Part shown: positions 11,315 through 23,600 of the stretch, in pieces | How the letters are laid out: each line of letters starts with the position of its first letter | Numbering within the stretch: position 1 is the stretch's first letter | Assembly: GCF_050947335.1 (NCBI RefSeq) | Contig: NW_027473339.1 | Span: 310,001-374,000, forward strand | Direction: 5' to 3' | From: Megachile rotundata | Lineage: Eukaryota > Arthropoda > Insecta > Hymenoptera > Megachilidae | Length of the DNA: 64,000 nt | Notes under the pieces: generated by a model | What the model was told of the DNA's origin: nothing | Database searches by the model: none | The model's input: the letters and a program-made list of their open reading frames with translations, nothing else | Made by a program: the position numbers and the translations under genes

Positions 11315-12840
11315 TCGTGATTGTGTGATCGTGATTGTGTGATCGTGATTGTGTGATCGTGATTGTGTGATCGTGATTGTGTGATCGTGATTGTGTGATC
11401 GTGATTGTGTGATCGTGATTGTGTGATCGTGATTGTGTGATTGTGATTGTTTGATTGTGATTGTGTGATTCTGATTTTGTGATTGTGTGATTGTGATTAT
11501 GTGGTTGTGTATGTGATTGTGTGATTGTGTGACCGTTATTGTGTGATCGTGATTGTGTGACCGTGATTGTGTGACCGTGATTATGTGATCGTGATTGTGC
11601 GATCCTGATTGTGTGATTAGGATTCGGTGATCGTGATTGTGTAATCGTGATTGTGTGATCGTGATTGTGATCGTGATTTTGTGATCGTGATAGTGTGATG
11701 GTGATTGTGTGATCGTGATTGTGTGATCGTGATTGTGTGATTGTGATTGTGTGATTGTGATTGTGTGATTGTGATTGTGTGATCGTGATTGTGTGATCGT
11801 GATTGTGTGATCGTGATTGTGTGATCGTGATTGTGTGATCGTGATTGTGTGATCGTGATTGTGTGATCGTGATTGTGTGATTGTGATTGTTTGATTGTGA
11901 TTGTGTGATTGTGATTTTGTGATTGTGTGATTGTGATTATGTGGTTGTGTATGTGATTGTGTGATTGTGTGATCGTTATTGTGTGATCGTGATTGTGTGA
12001 CCGTGATTGCGTGACCGTGATTATGTGATCGTGATTGTGCGATCCTGATTGTGTGATTAGGATTCTGTGATCGTGATTGTGTAATCGTGATTGTGTGATC
12101 GTGATTGTGATCGTGATTTTGTGATCGTGATAGTGTGATGGTGATTGTGTGATCGTGATTGTGTGATCGTGATTGTGTGATTGTGATTGTGTGATTGTGA
12201 TTGTGTGATCGTGACTGTGATTGTGTGATTGTGTGATTGTGATTGTTTGACTGTGATTGTGTGATTGTGATTGTGTGATTGTGATTATGTGATTGTGATT
12301 GTGATTGTGTGATTGTGTGATCGTTATTGTGTGATCGTGATTGTGTGACCGTGATTGTGTGACCGTGATTATGTGATCGTGATTGTGCGATCCTGATTGT
12401 GTGATTAGGATTCTGTGATCGTGATTGTGTAATCGTGATTGTGTGATCGTGATTGTGATCGTGATTTTGTGATCGTGATAGTGTGATGGTGATTGTGTGA
12501 TCGTGATTGTGTGATCGTGATTGTGTGATTGTGATTGTGTGATTGTGATTGTGTGATTGTGATTGTGTGGTTGTGATTGTGTGATTGTGGTTGTGTGATT
12601 GTGATTGTGTGATTGCGATTGTGTGATCGTGACTGTGTGGTCGTGATTGTGTGATCGTGATTGTGGGATTGTGACTGTGGGATTGTGTGGTTGTGGTTGT
12701 GTGACTGTGATTGTGTGATTGTGATTGCGATTGTGTGATTGTGACTGTGTGGTCGTGATTGTGTGATCGTGATTGTGGGATTGTGACTGTGTGATTGTGT
12801 GATCGTGATTGTGTGATCGTGATTGTGTGATCGTGATTGT
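11315..12840. repeat. GTGATCG runs with three TTAGG blocks
   Basis: GTGATCG run (11315-11440), GTGGTTGTGTATG and GACCGTTATTG, a TTAGG block with ATTCGG (11617), a second GTGATCG run, then the 348-bp pair of TTAGG blocks (12057 and 12405). The GTGGTTGTGG block and a short GTGATCG run follow. Confidence 0.8.
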
Positions 12841-13610
12841 GTGATCGTGATTGTGTGATCGTGATTGTGCGATCGTGATTGTGCGATCGTGATTGTGCGA
12901 TCGTGATTGTGCGATCGTGATTGTGCGATCGTGATTGTGCGATCGTGATTGTGCGATCGTGATTGTGCGATCGTGATTGTGCGATCGTGATAGTGCGATC
13001 GTGATTGTGCGATCGTGATTGTGCGATCGTGATTGTGCGATCGTGATTGTGTGATTGTTTGATTGTGTGATTGCGATTGTGTGATTGCGATTGTGTGATT
13101 GCGTTTGTGTGATTGCGATTGTGTGATTGCGATTGTGTGATTGCGATTGTTTGATTGCGATTGTTTGATTGTGTGATTGTGATTGTGTGATTGTGATTGT
13201 GTGATTGTGATTGTGTGATTGTGAATGTGTGATTGTGATTGTGTGATTGTGATTGTGTGATTGTGATCGTGTGATTGTGATCGTGCGATTGTGATCGTGT
13301 GATCGTGATTGGGTGATCGTGATTGGGTGATCGTGATTGTGGGATTGTGACTGTGTGATTGTGTGATTGTGATTGTGTGACTGTGATTGTGTGATTCTGA
13401 TTGTGGGATTGTGATTGTGTGATTGTGATTGTGTGATCGTGACTGTGATTGTGTGATTGTGATTGTGATTGTGATTGTGATTGTGTGACTGTGTGATTGT
13501 GATTGTGTGACTGTGATTGTGTGATCGTGATAGTGTGATCGTGATAGTGTGATCGTGATTGTGTGATCGTGGCTGTGTGGTCGTGATAGTGTGATCGTGA
13601 TTGTGGGATT
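12840..13610. repeat. 0.77-kb block, copy 2 (first copy at 6.77 kb)
   Basis: GCGATCG run with one GATAGTG (12865-13050), ATTGCG run with GCGTTTG, 14-mer run with GAATG, GATCGTGCGATTG at about 13281, two GGGTGATCG units and a hexamer run, matching 6,770-7,540 in order. A related but rearranged version occupies 31.17-31.9 kb. Confidence 0.85.
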
Positions 13611-15330
13611 GTGACTGTGTGATTGTGTGATCGTGATTGTGTGATCGTGATTGTGTGATCGTGACTGTGTGGTCGTGATTGTGTGATCGTGATTGTGGGA
13701 TTGTGACTGTGTGATTGTGTGGTTGTGGTTGTGTGATTGTGATTGTGTGATCGTGATTGTGCGATCGTGATTGTGCGATCGTGATTGTGCGATCGTGATT
13801 GTGCGATCGTGATTGTGCGATCGTGATTGTGCGATCGTGATTGTGCGATCGTGATTGTGCGATCGTGACTGTGTGGTCGTGATAGTGTGATCGTGATTGT
13901 GGGATTTTGACTGTGTGATTGTGTGATCGTGCTTGTGTGATTGTGATTGTGTGATCGTGATTGTGTGATCGTGATTGTGTGATCGTGATTGGGTGATCGT
14001 GATTGGGTGATCGTGATTGGGTGATCGTGATTGGGTGATCGTGATTGGGTGATCGTGATTGTGGGATTGTGACTGTGCGATTGTGTGATTGTGATTGTGA
14101 TTGTGACTGTGATTGTGATTGTGATTGTGATTGTGATTGTGATTGTGATTGTGATTGTGATTGTGATTCTGATTGTGATTGTGATTGTGATTGTGTGACT
14201 GTGTGATTGTGATTGTGTGACTGTGATTGTGTGATCGTGATAGTGTGATCGTGATTGTGTGATCGTGACTGTGTGGTCGTGATTGTGTGATCGTGATTGT
14301 GGGATTGTGACTGTGTGATTGTGTGGTTGTGGTTGTGTGATCGTGATTGTGTGATCGTGATTGTGCGATCGTGATTGTGCGATCGTGATTGTGCGATCGT
14401 GATTGTGCGATCGTGATTGTGCGATCGTGATTGTGCGATCGTGATTGTGCGATCGTGATTGTGCGGTCGTGGTTGTGCGATCGTGATTGTGTGATCGTGA
14501 CTGTGTGGTCGTGATAGTGTGATCGTGATTGTGGGATTTTGACTGTGTGATTGTGTGGTTGTGGTTGTGTGATTGTGATTGTGTGACTGTGATTGTGTGA
14601 TTGTGATTGTGGGATTGTGATCGAGATTGTGTGATTGTGACTGTGTGGTCGTGATTGTGTGATCGTGATTGTGGGATTGTGACTGCGTGATTGTGTGGTT
14701 GTGATTGTGTGATCGTGATTGTGTGATCGTGATTGTGTGATCGTGATTGTGTGATCGTGATTGTGTGATCGTGATTGTGTGATCGTGATTGTGTGACCGT
14801 GATTGTGTGATCGTGATTGTGTTATCGTGATTGTGTGATCGTGATTGTGTGATCGTGATTGTGTGATCGTGATTGTGTGATCGTGATTGTGTGATCGTGA
14901 TTGTGTGATCGTGATTGTGTGATCGTGATTGTGTGATCGTGATTGTGTGATCGTGATTGTTTGATTGTGATTGTGTGATTGTGATTGTGTGATTGTGTGA
15001 TTGTGATTATGTGATTGTGATTGTGATTGTGTGATTGTGTGATCGTTATTGTGTGATCGTGATTGTGTGACCGTGATTGTGTGACCGTGATTATGTGGTC
15101 GTGATTGTGCGATCCTGATTGTGTGATTAGGATTCTGTGATCGTGATTGTGTAATCGTGATTGTGTGATCGTGATTGTGATCGTGATTTTGTGATCGTGA
15201 TAGTGTGATGGTGATTGTGTGATCGTGACTGTGTGGTCGTGATTGTGTGATCGTGATTGTGGGATTGTGACTGTGTGATTGTGACTGTGTGATTGTGTGG
15301 TTGTGGTTGTGTGATTGTGATTGTGTGATC
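13610..15330. repeat. Mixed cassette with GATCGAG and TTAGG block
   Basis: GCGATCG run (13750-13865), GGGTGATCG units (13985-14050), hexamer run (14093-14195), second GCGATCG run with GCGGTCG and GTGGTTG changes (14350-14480), the private GATCGAG (14619), a GTGATCG run, and the TTAGG block at 15127. GATCGAG recurs in this left-domain group at 20048, 24580 and 32365. Confidence 0.8.
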
Positions 15331-15850
15331 GTGATTGTGCGATCGTCATTGTGCGATCGTGATTGTGCGATCGTAATTGTGCGATCGTGATTGTGCGATC
15401 GTGATTGTGCGATCGTGATTGTGCGATCGTCATTGTGCGATCGTGATTGTGCGATCGTGATTGTGCGATCGTGATTGTGCGATCGTGATTGTGCGATCGT
15501 GATTGTGCGATCGTGATTGTGCGATCGTGATTGTGCGATCGTGATTGTGCGATCGCGATTGTGCGATCGTGATTCATGCGATCGTGATTGTGCGATCGTG
15601 ATTGTGCGATCGTGATTGCGATTGTTAGATTGTGATTGTGTGATTGCGATTGTGTGATTGCGATTGTGTGGTTGCGATTGTGTGATTGCGATTGTGTGAT
15701 TGCGATTGTGTGATTGCGATTGTGTGATTGCGATTGTGTGATTGCGATTGTGTGATTGCGATTGTGTGATTGCGTTTGTGTGATTGCGATTGTGTGATTG
15801 CGATTGTGTGATTGCGATTGTGTGATTGCGATTGTGTGACTGCGATTGTG
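15330..15850. repeat. ATTCATG unit, copy 1
   Basis: A long GCGATCG run (15330-15610) carries two GATCGTC changes and a GCGATCGCG unit, then GATTCATG at 15571, GATTGTTAG near 15620 and a long ATTGCG run (15640-15850) with GTGGTTGCG and GCGTTTG. The same order recurs at 25.1-25.6 kb and 33.0-33.55 kb. GCGATCGC here is an eight-base palindrome. Confidence 0.9.
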
Positions 15851-15854
15851 TGAT

Positions 15855-16078
15855 TGTGTGATTGTGATTGTGTGATTGTGATTGTGTGATTGTGATTGTG
15901 TGATTGTGATTGTGTGATTGTGATTGTGTGATTGTGATTGTGTGATTGTGATTGTGTGATTGTGATTGTGTGATTGTGATTGTGTGATTGTGATTGTGTG
16001 ATTGTGATTGTGTGATTGTGATTGTGTGATTGTGATTGTTTGATTGTGATTGTGTGATTGTGATTGTGTGATTGTGAT
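15855..16078. repeat. Homogeneous 14-mer run
   Basis: About sixteen near-perfect GTGTGATTGTGATT units with one GTTTGATT. It forms the left edge of the 4,532-bp duplication; the exact breakpoint is hidden in the identical units. Confidence 0.92.
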
Positions 16079-19000
16079 TGCGATTGTGTGATTGTGACTG
16101 TGTGGTCGTGATTGTGTGATCGTGATTGTGGGATTGTGACTGTGTGATTGTGTGATCGTGATTGTGTGATCGTGATTGTGTGATCGTGATTGTGTGACCG
16201 CGATTGTGTGATCGTGATTGGGTGATCGTGATTGGGTGATCGTGATTGGGTGATCGTGATTGTGGGATTGTGATTGTGACTGTGATTGTGATTGTGATTG
16301 TGATTGTGATTGTGATTGTGATTGTGATTGTGATTGTGATTGTGATTCTGATTGTGATTGTGATTGTGTGACTGTGTGATTGTGATTGTGTGACTGTGAT
16401 TGTGTGATCGTGATAGTGTGATCGTGATAGTGTGATCGTGATTGTGTGATCGTGACTGTGTGGTCGTGATTGTGTGATCGTGATTGTGGGATTGTGACTG
16501 TGTGATTGTGTGGTTGTGGTTGTGTGATTGTGATTGTGTGATCGTGATTGTGCGATCGTGATTGTGCGATCGTGATTGTGCGATCGTGATTGTGCGATCG
16601 TGATTGTGCGATCGTGATTGTGCGATCGTGATTGTGCGATCGTGATTGTGCGATCGTGATTGTGCGATCGTGATTGTGTGATCGTGACTGTGTGGTCGTG
16701 ATAGTGTGATCGTGATTGTGGGATTTTGACTGTGTGATTGTGTGGTTGTGGTTGTGTGATTGTGATTGTGTGACTGTGATTGTGTGATTGTGATTGTGGG
16801 ATTGTGATTGCGATTGTGTGATTGTGACTGTGTGGTCGTGATTGTGTGATCGTGATTGTGGGATTGTGACTGTGTGATTGTGTGGTTGTGATTGTGTGAT
16901 CGTGATTGTGTGATCGTGATTGTGTGATCGTGATTGTGTGATCGTGATTGTGTGATCGTGATTTGTGTGATCGTGATTGTGTGATCGTGATTGCGTGATC
17001 GTGATTGCGTGACCGTGATTGTGTGATCGTGATTGTGTGATCGTGATTGTGTGATCGTGATTGTGTGATCGTGATTGTGTGATCGTGATTGTGTGATCGT
17101 GATTGTGTGATCGTGATTGTGTGATCGTGATTGTGTGATCGTGATTGTGTGATTGTGATTGTTTGATTGTGATTGTGTGATTGTGACTGTGATTGTGTGA
17201 TTGTGTGATTGTGATTGTTTGACTGTGATTGTGTGATTGTGATTGTGTGATTGTGATTATGTGATTGTGATTGTGATTGTGTGATTGTGTGATCGTTATT
17301 GGGTGATCGTGATTGTGGGATTGTGACTGTGCGGTTGTGTGATTGTGATTGTATGACTGTGATTGTGTGATTGTGATTGCGGGATTGTGATTGTGTGATT
17401 GTGATTGTGTGATCGTGACTGTGATTGTGTGATTGTGATTGTGACTGTGATTGTGATTGTGATTGTGATTGTGATTGTGATTGTGATTGTGATTGTGATT
17501 GTGTTCTGATTGTGATTGTGATTGTGTGACTGTGTGATTGTGATTGTGTGACTGTGATTGTGTGATCGTGATAGTGTGATCGTGATAGTGTGATCGTGAT
17601 TGTGTGATCGTGACTGTGTGGTCGTGATTGTGTGATCGTGATTGTGGGATTGTGACTGTGTGATTGTGTGGTTGTGGTTGTGTGATTGTGATTGTGTGAT
17701 CGTGATTGTGCGATCGTGATTGTGCGATCGTGATTGTGCGATCGTGATTGTGCGATCGTGATTGTGCGATCGTGATTGTGCGATCGTTATTGTGCGATCG
17801 TGATTGTGCGATCGTGATTGCGTGATCGTGATTGTGTGACCGTGATTGTGTGATCGTGATTGTGTGATCGTGATTGTGTGATCGTGATTGTGTGATTGTG
17901 ATTGTTTGACTGTGATTGTGTGATTGTGATTGTGTGATTGTGATTATGTGATTGTGATTGTGATTGTGTGATTGTGTGATCGTTATTGTGTGATCGTGAT
18001 TGTGTGACCGTGATTGTGTGACCGTGATTATGTGATCGTGATTGTGCGATCCTGATTGTGTGATTAGGATTCTGTGATCGTGATTGTGTAATCGTGATTG
18101 TGTGATCGTGATTGTGATCGTGATTTTGTGATCGTGATAGTGTGATGGTGATTGTGTGATCGTGATTGTGTGATCGTGATTGTGTGATTGTGATTGTGTG
18201 ATTGTGATTGTGTGATTGTGATTGTGTGGTTGTGATTGTGTGATTGTGGTTGTGTGATTGTGATTGTGTGATTGCGATTGTGTGATCGTGACTGTGTGGT
18301 CGTGATTGTGTGATCGTGATTGTGGGATTGTGACTGTGGGATTGTGTGGTTGTGGTTGTGTGACTGTGATTGTGTGATTGTGATTGCGATTGTGTGATTG
18401 TGACTGTGTGGTCGTGATTGTGTGATCGTGATTGTGGGATTGTGACTGTGATTGTGTGATTGTGATTGCGATTGTGTGATTGTGACTGTGTGGTCGTGAT
18501 TGTGTGATCGTGATTGTGGGATTGTGACTGTGTGATTGCGTGACCGTGATTATGTGATCGTGATTGTGCGATCCTGATTGTGTGATTAGGATTCTGTGAT
18601 CGTGATTGTGTAATCGTGATTGTGTGATCGTGATTGTGATCGTGATTTTGTGATCGTGATAGTGTGATGGTGATTGTGTGATCGTGATTGTGTGATCGTG
18701 ATTGTGTGATTGTGATTGTGTGATTGTGATTGTGTGATCGTGACTGTGATTGTGTGATTGTGTGATTGTGATTGTTTGACTGTGATTGTGTGATTGTGAT
18801 TGTGTGATTGTGATTATGTGATTGTGATTGTGATTGTGTGATTGTGTGATCGTTATTGTGTGATCGTGATTGTGTGACCGTGATTGTGTGACCGTGATTA
18901 TGTGATCGTGATTGTGCGATCCTGATTGTGTGATTAGGATTCTGTGATCGTGATTGTGTAATCGTGATTGTGTGATCGTGATTGTGATCGTGATTTTGTG

Positions 19001-20323
19001 ATCGTGATAGTGTGATGGTGATTGTGTGATCGTGATTGTGTGATCGTGATTGTGTGATTGTGATTGTGTGATTGTGATTGTGTGATTGTGATTGTGTGGT
19101 TGTGATTGTGTGATTGTGGTTGTGTGATTGTGATTGTGTGATTGCGATTGTGTGATCGTGACTGTGTGGTCGTGATTGTGTGATCGTGATTGTGGGATTG
19201 TGACTGTGGGATTGTGTGGTTGTGGTTGTGTGACTGTGATTGTGTGATTGTGATTGCGATTGTGTGATTGTGACTGTGTGGTCGTGATTGTGTGATCGTG
19301 ATTGTGGGATTGTGACTGTGTGATTGTGTGATCGTGATTGTGTGATCGTGATTGTGTGATTGTGATTGTGTGATCGTGATTGTGTGATCGTGATTGTGTG
19401 ATCGTGATTGGGTGATCGTGATTGGGTGATCGTGATTGGGTGATCGTGATTGGGTGATCGTGATTGTGGGATTGTGACTGTGCGATTGTGTGATTGTGAT
19501 TGTGACTGTGATTGTGATTGTGATTGTGATTGTGATTGTGATTGTGATTGTGATTCTGATTGTGATTGTGATTGTGATTGTGTGACTGTGTGATTGTGAT
19601 TGTGTGACTGTGATTGTGTGATCGTGATAGTGTGATCGTGATTGTGTGATCGTGACTGTGTGGTCGTGATTGTGTGATCGTGATTGTGGGATTGTGACTG
19701 TGTGATTGTGTGGTTGTGGTTGTGTGATTGTGATTGTGTGATCGTGATTGTGCGATCGTGATTGTGCGATCGTGATTGTGCGATCGTGATTGTGCGATCG
19801 TGATTGTGCGATCGTGATTGTGCGATCGTGATTGTGCGATCGTGATTGTGCGATCGTGATTGTGCGATCGTGATTGTGCGATCGTGATTGTGCGATCGTG
19901 GTTGTGCGATCGTGATTGTGTGATCGTGACTCTGTGGTCGTGATAGTGTGATCGTGATTGTGGGATTTTGACTGTGTGATTGTGTGGTTGTGGTTGTGTG
20001 ATTGTGATTGTGTGACTGTGATTGTGTGATTGTGATTGTGGGATTGTGATCGAGATTGTGTGATTGTGACTGTGTGGTCGTGATTGTGTGATCGTGATTG
20101 TGGGATTGTGACTGCGTGATTGTGTGGTTGTGATTGTGTGATCGTGATTGTGTGATCGTGATTGTGTGATCGTGATTGTGTGATCGTGATTGTGTGATCG
20201 TGATTGTGTGATCGTGATTGTGTGACCGTGATTGTGTGATCGTGATTGTGTGATCGTGATTGTGTGATCGTGATTGTGTGATCGTGATTGTGTGATCGTG
20301 ATTGTGTGATCGTGATTGTGTGA
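16075..20323. repeat. 4,532-bp tandem duplication, copy 1
   Basis: Rare scars recur exactly 4,532 bp to the right: GACCGCG (16196), GATTTGTGTG with an extra T (16961), GTTATTGGG (17291), GTGTTCTG with a missing A (17501), TTAGG at 18064, 18586 and 18934, and GATCGAG (20048). Inside are two GCGATCG runs of ordinary size (16545-16680, 17696-17815), a third with GATCGTGGTTG (19738-19920), three hexamer runs and several GTGATCG runs. Beyond about 20323 the two copies part. Confidence 0.95.
18001..18150. repeat. TTAGG marker block, exemplar of a 40-copy family
   Basis: The block reads, in order, GTGACCG twice, GATTATG, GCGATCCTG, GATTAGGATTCTG, GTGTAATCG, GATCGTGATTTTG, GATAGTG and GATGGTG. Copies, by position of TTAGG: 715, 1933, 2281, 4091, 5207, 7939, 8631, 9562, 11617, 12057, 12405, 15127, 18064, 18586, 18934, 22596, 23118, 23466, 24898, 27789, 28171, 29917, 30327, 30689, 32817, 35342, 35628, 36975, 37261, 38791, 40557, 41945, 43398, 45476 (TTTGG), 46429, 50212, 53295, 55352, 59094, 61744. 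Variants: GCGAACC at 4091, 5207, 38791, 50212 and 53295; ATTCGG at 11617; ATCCTG at 32817. It is the least periodic and most diagnostic part of the array. No function is implied; one isolated TTAGG is not telomeric repeat. Confidence 0.9.
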
Positions 20324-20374
20324 TCGTGATTGTGTGATCGTGATTGTGTGATCGTGATTGTGTGATCGTGATTG

Positions 20375-20608
20375 TTTGATTGTGATTGTGTGATTGTGAT
20401 TGTGTGATTGTGATTGTGTGATTGTGATTGTGTGATTGTGATTGTGTGATTGTGATTGTGTGATTGTGATTGTGTGATTGTGATTGTGTGATTGTGATTG
20501 TGTGATTGTGATTGTGTGATTGTGATTGTGTGATTGTGATTGTGTGATTGTGATTGTGTGATTGTGATTGTTTGATTGTGATTGTGTGATTGTGATTGTG
20601 TGATTGTG
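20375..20608. repeat. Homogeneous 14-mer run at duplication junction
   Basis: About sixteen GTGTGATTGTGATT units lie between the two 4.5-kb copies. To the left it continues a GTGATCG run through GTTTGATTG, whereas the run at 15.86 kb follows an ATTGCG run. This places the crossover within the pure 14-mer units. Confidence 0.9.
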
Positions 20609-23600
20609 ATTGCGATTGTGTGATTGTGACTGTGTGGTCGTGATTGTGTGATCGTGATTGTGGGATTGTGACTGTGTGATTGTGTGATCGTGATTGTGTG
20701 ATCGTGATTGTGTGATCGTGATTGTGTGACCGCGATTGTGTGATCGTGATTGGGTGATCGTGATTGGGTGATCGTGATTGGGTGATCGTGATTGTGGGAT
20801 TGTGATTGTGACTGTGATTGTGATTGTGATTGTGATTGTGATTGTGATTGTGATTGTGATTGTGATTGTGATTGTGATTCTGATTGTGATTGTGATTGTG
20901 TGACTGTGTGATTGTGATTGTGTGACTGTGATTGTGTGATCGTGATAGTGTGATCGTGATAGTGTGATCGTGATTGTGTGATCGTGACTGTGTGGTCGTG
21001 ATTGTGTGATCGTGATTGTGGGATTGTGACTGTGTGATTGTGTGGTTGTGGTTGTGTGATTGTGATTGTGTGATCGTGATTGTGCGATCGTGATTGTGCG
21101 ATCGTGATTGTGCGATCGTGATTGTGCGATCGTGATTGTGCGATCGTGATTGTGCGATCGTGATTGTGCGATCGTGATTGTGCGATCGTGATTGTGCGAT
21201 CGTGATTGTGTGATCGTGACTGTGTGGTCGTGATAGTGTGATCGTGATTGTGGGATTTTGACTGTGTGATTGTGTGGTTGTGGTTGTGTGATTGTGATTG
21301 TGTGACTGTGATTGTGTGATTGTGATTGTGGGATTGTGATTGCGATTGTGTGATTGTGACTGTGTGGTCGTGATTGTGTGATCGTGATTGTGGGATTGTG
21401 ACTGTGTGATTGTGTGGTTGTGATTGTGTGATCGTGATTGTGTGATCGTGATTGTGTGATCGTGATTGTGTGATCGTGATTGTGTGATCGTGATTTGTGT
21501 GATCGTGATTGTGTGATCGTGATTGCGTGATCGTGATTGCGTGACCGTGATTGTGTGATCGTGATTGTGTGATCGTGATTGTGTGATCGTGATTGTGTGA
21601 TCGTGATTGTGTGATCGTGATTGTGTGATCGTGATTGTGTGATCGTGATTGTGTGATCGTGATTGTGTGATCGTGATTGTGTGATTGTGATTGTTTGATT
21701 GTGATTGTGTGATTGTGACTGTGATTGTGTGATTGTGTGATTGTGATTGTTTGACTGTGATTGTGTGATTGTGATTGTGTGATTGTGATTATGTGATTGT
21801 GATTGTGATTGTGTGATTGTGTGATCGTTATTGGGTGATCGTGATTGTGGGATTGTGACTGTGCGGTTGTGTGATTGTGATTGTATGACTGTGATTGTGT
21901 GATTGTGATTGCGGGATTGTGATTGTGTGATTGTGATTGTGTGATCGTGACTGTGATTGTGTGATTGTGATTGTGACTGTGATTGTGATTGTGATTGTGA
22001 TTGTGATTGTGATTGTGATTGTGATTGTGATTGTGTTCTGATTGTGATTGTGATTGTGTGACTGTGTGATTGTGATTGTGTGACTGTGATTGTGTGATCG
22101 TGATAGTGTGATCGTGATAGTGTGATCGTGATTGTGTGATCGTGACTGTGTGGTCGTGATTGTGTGATCGTGATTGTGGGATTGTGACTGTGTGATTGTG
22201 TGGTTGTGGTTGTGTGATTGTGATTGTGTGATCGTGATTGTGCGATCGTGATTGTGCGATCGTGATTGTGCGATCGTGATTGTGCGATCGTGATTGTGCG
22301 ATCGTGATTGTGCGATCGTTATTGTGCGATCGTGATTGTGCGATCGTGATTGCGTGATCGTGATTGTGTGACCGTGATTGTGTGATCGTGATTGTGTGAT
22401 CGTGATTGTGTGATCGTGATTGTGTGATTGTGATTGTTTGACTGTGATTGTGTGATTGTGATTGTGTGATTGTGATTATGTGATTGTGATTGCGATTGTG
22501 TGATTGTGTGATCGTTATTGTGTGATCGTGATTGTGTGACCGTGATTGTGTGACCGTGATTATGTGATCGTGATTGTGCGATCCTGATTGTGTGATTAGG
22601 ATTCTGTGATCGTGATTGTGTAATCGTGATTGTGTGATCGTGATTGTGATCGTGATTTTGTGATCGTGATAGTGTGATGGTGATTGTGTGATCGTGATTG
22701 TGTGATCGTGATTGTGTGATTGTGATTGTGTGATTGTGATTGTGTGATTGTGATTGTGTGGTTGTGATTGTGTGATTGTGGTTGTGTGATTGTGATTGTG
22801 TGATTGCGATTGTGTGATCGTGACTGTGTGGTCGTGATTGTGTGATCGTGATTGTGGGATTGTGACTGTGGGATTGTGTGGTTGTGGTTGTGTGACTGTG
22901 ATTGTGTGATTGTGATTGCGATTGTGTGATTGTGACTGTGTGGTCGTGATTGTGTGATCGTGATTGTGGGATTGTGACTGTGATTGTGTGATTGTGATTG
23001 CGATTGTGTGATTGTGACTGTGTGGTCGTGATTGTGTGATCGTGATTGTGGGATTGTGACTGTGTGATTGCGTGACCGTGATTATGTGATCGTGATTGTG
23101 CGATCCTGATTGTGTGATTAGGATTCTGTGATCGTGATTGTGTAATCGTGATTGTGTGATCGTGATTGTGATCGTGATTTTGTGATCGTGATAGTGTGAT
23201 GGTGATTGTGTGATCGTGATTGTGTGATCGTGATTGTGTGATTGTGATTGTGTGATTGTGATTGTGTGATCGTGACTGTGATTGTGTGATTGTGTGATTG
23301 TGATTGTTTGACTGTGATTGTGTGATTGTGATTGTGTGATTGTGATTATGTGATTGTGATTGTGATTGTGTGATTGTGTGATCGTTATTGTGTGATCGTG
23401 ATTGTGTGACCGTGATTGTGTGACCGTGATTATGTGATCGTGATTGTGCGATCCTGATTGTGTGATTAGGATTCTGTGATCGTGATTGTGTAATCGTGAT
23501 TGTGTGATCGTGATTGTGATCGTGATTTTGTGATCGTGATAGTGTGATGGTGATTGTGTGATCGTGATTGTGTGATCGTGATTGTGTGATTGTGATTGTG

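Noticed and set aside
15541..15640. GATTCATG and GATTGTTAG as the border of an inserted element
   Set aside because: Both sides are normal satellite units, no target-site duplication or terminal inverted repeat is visible, and the words are explained by one or two substitutions in the 14-mer.
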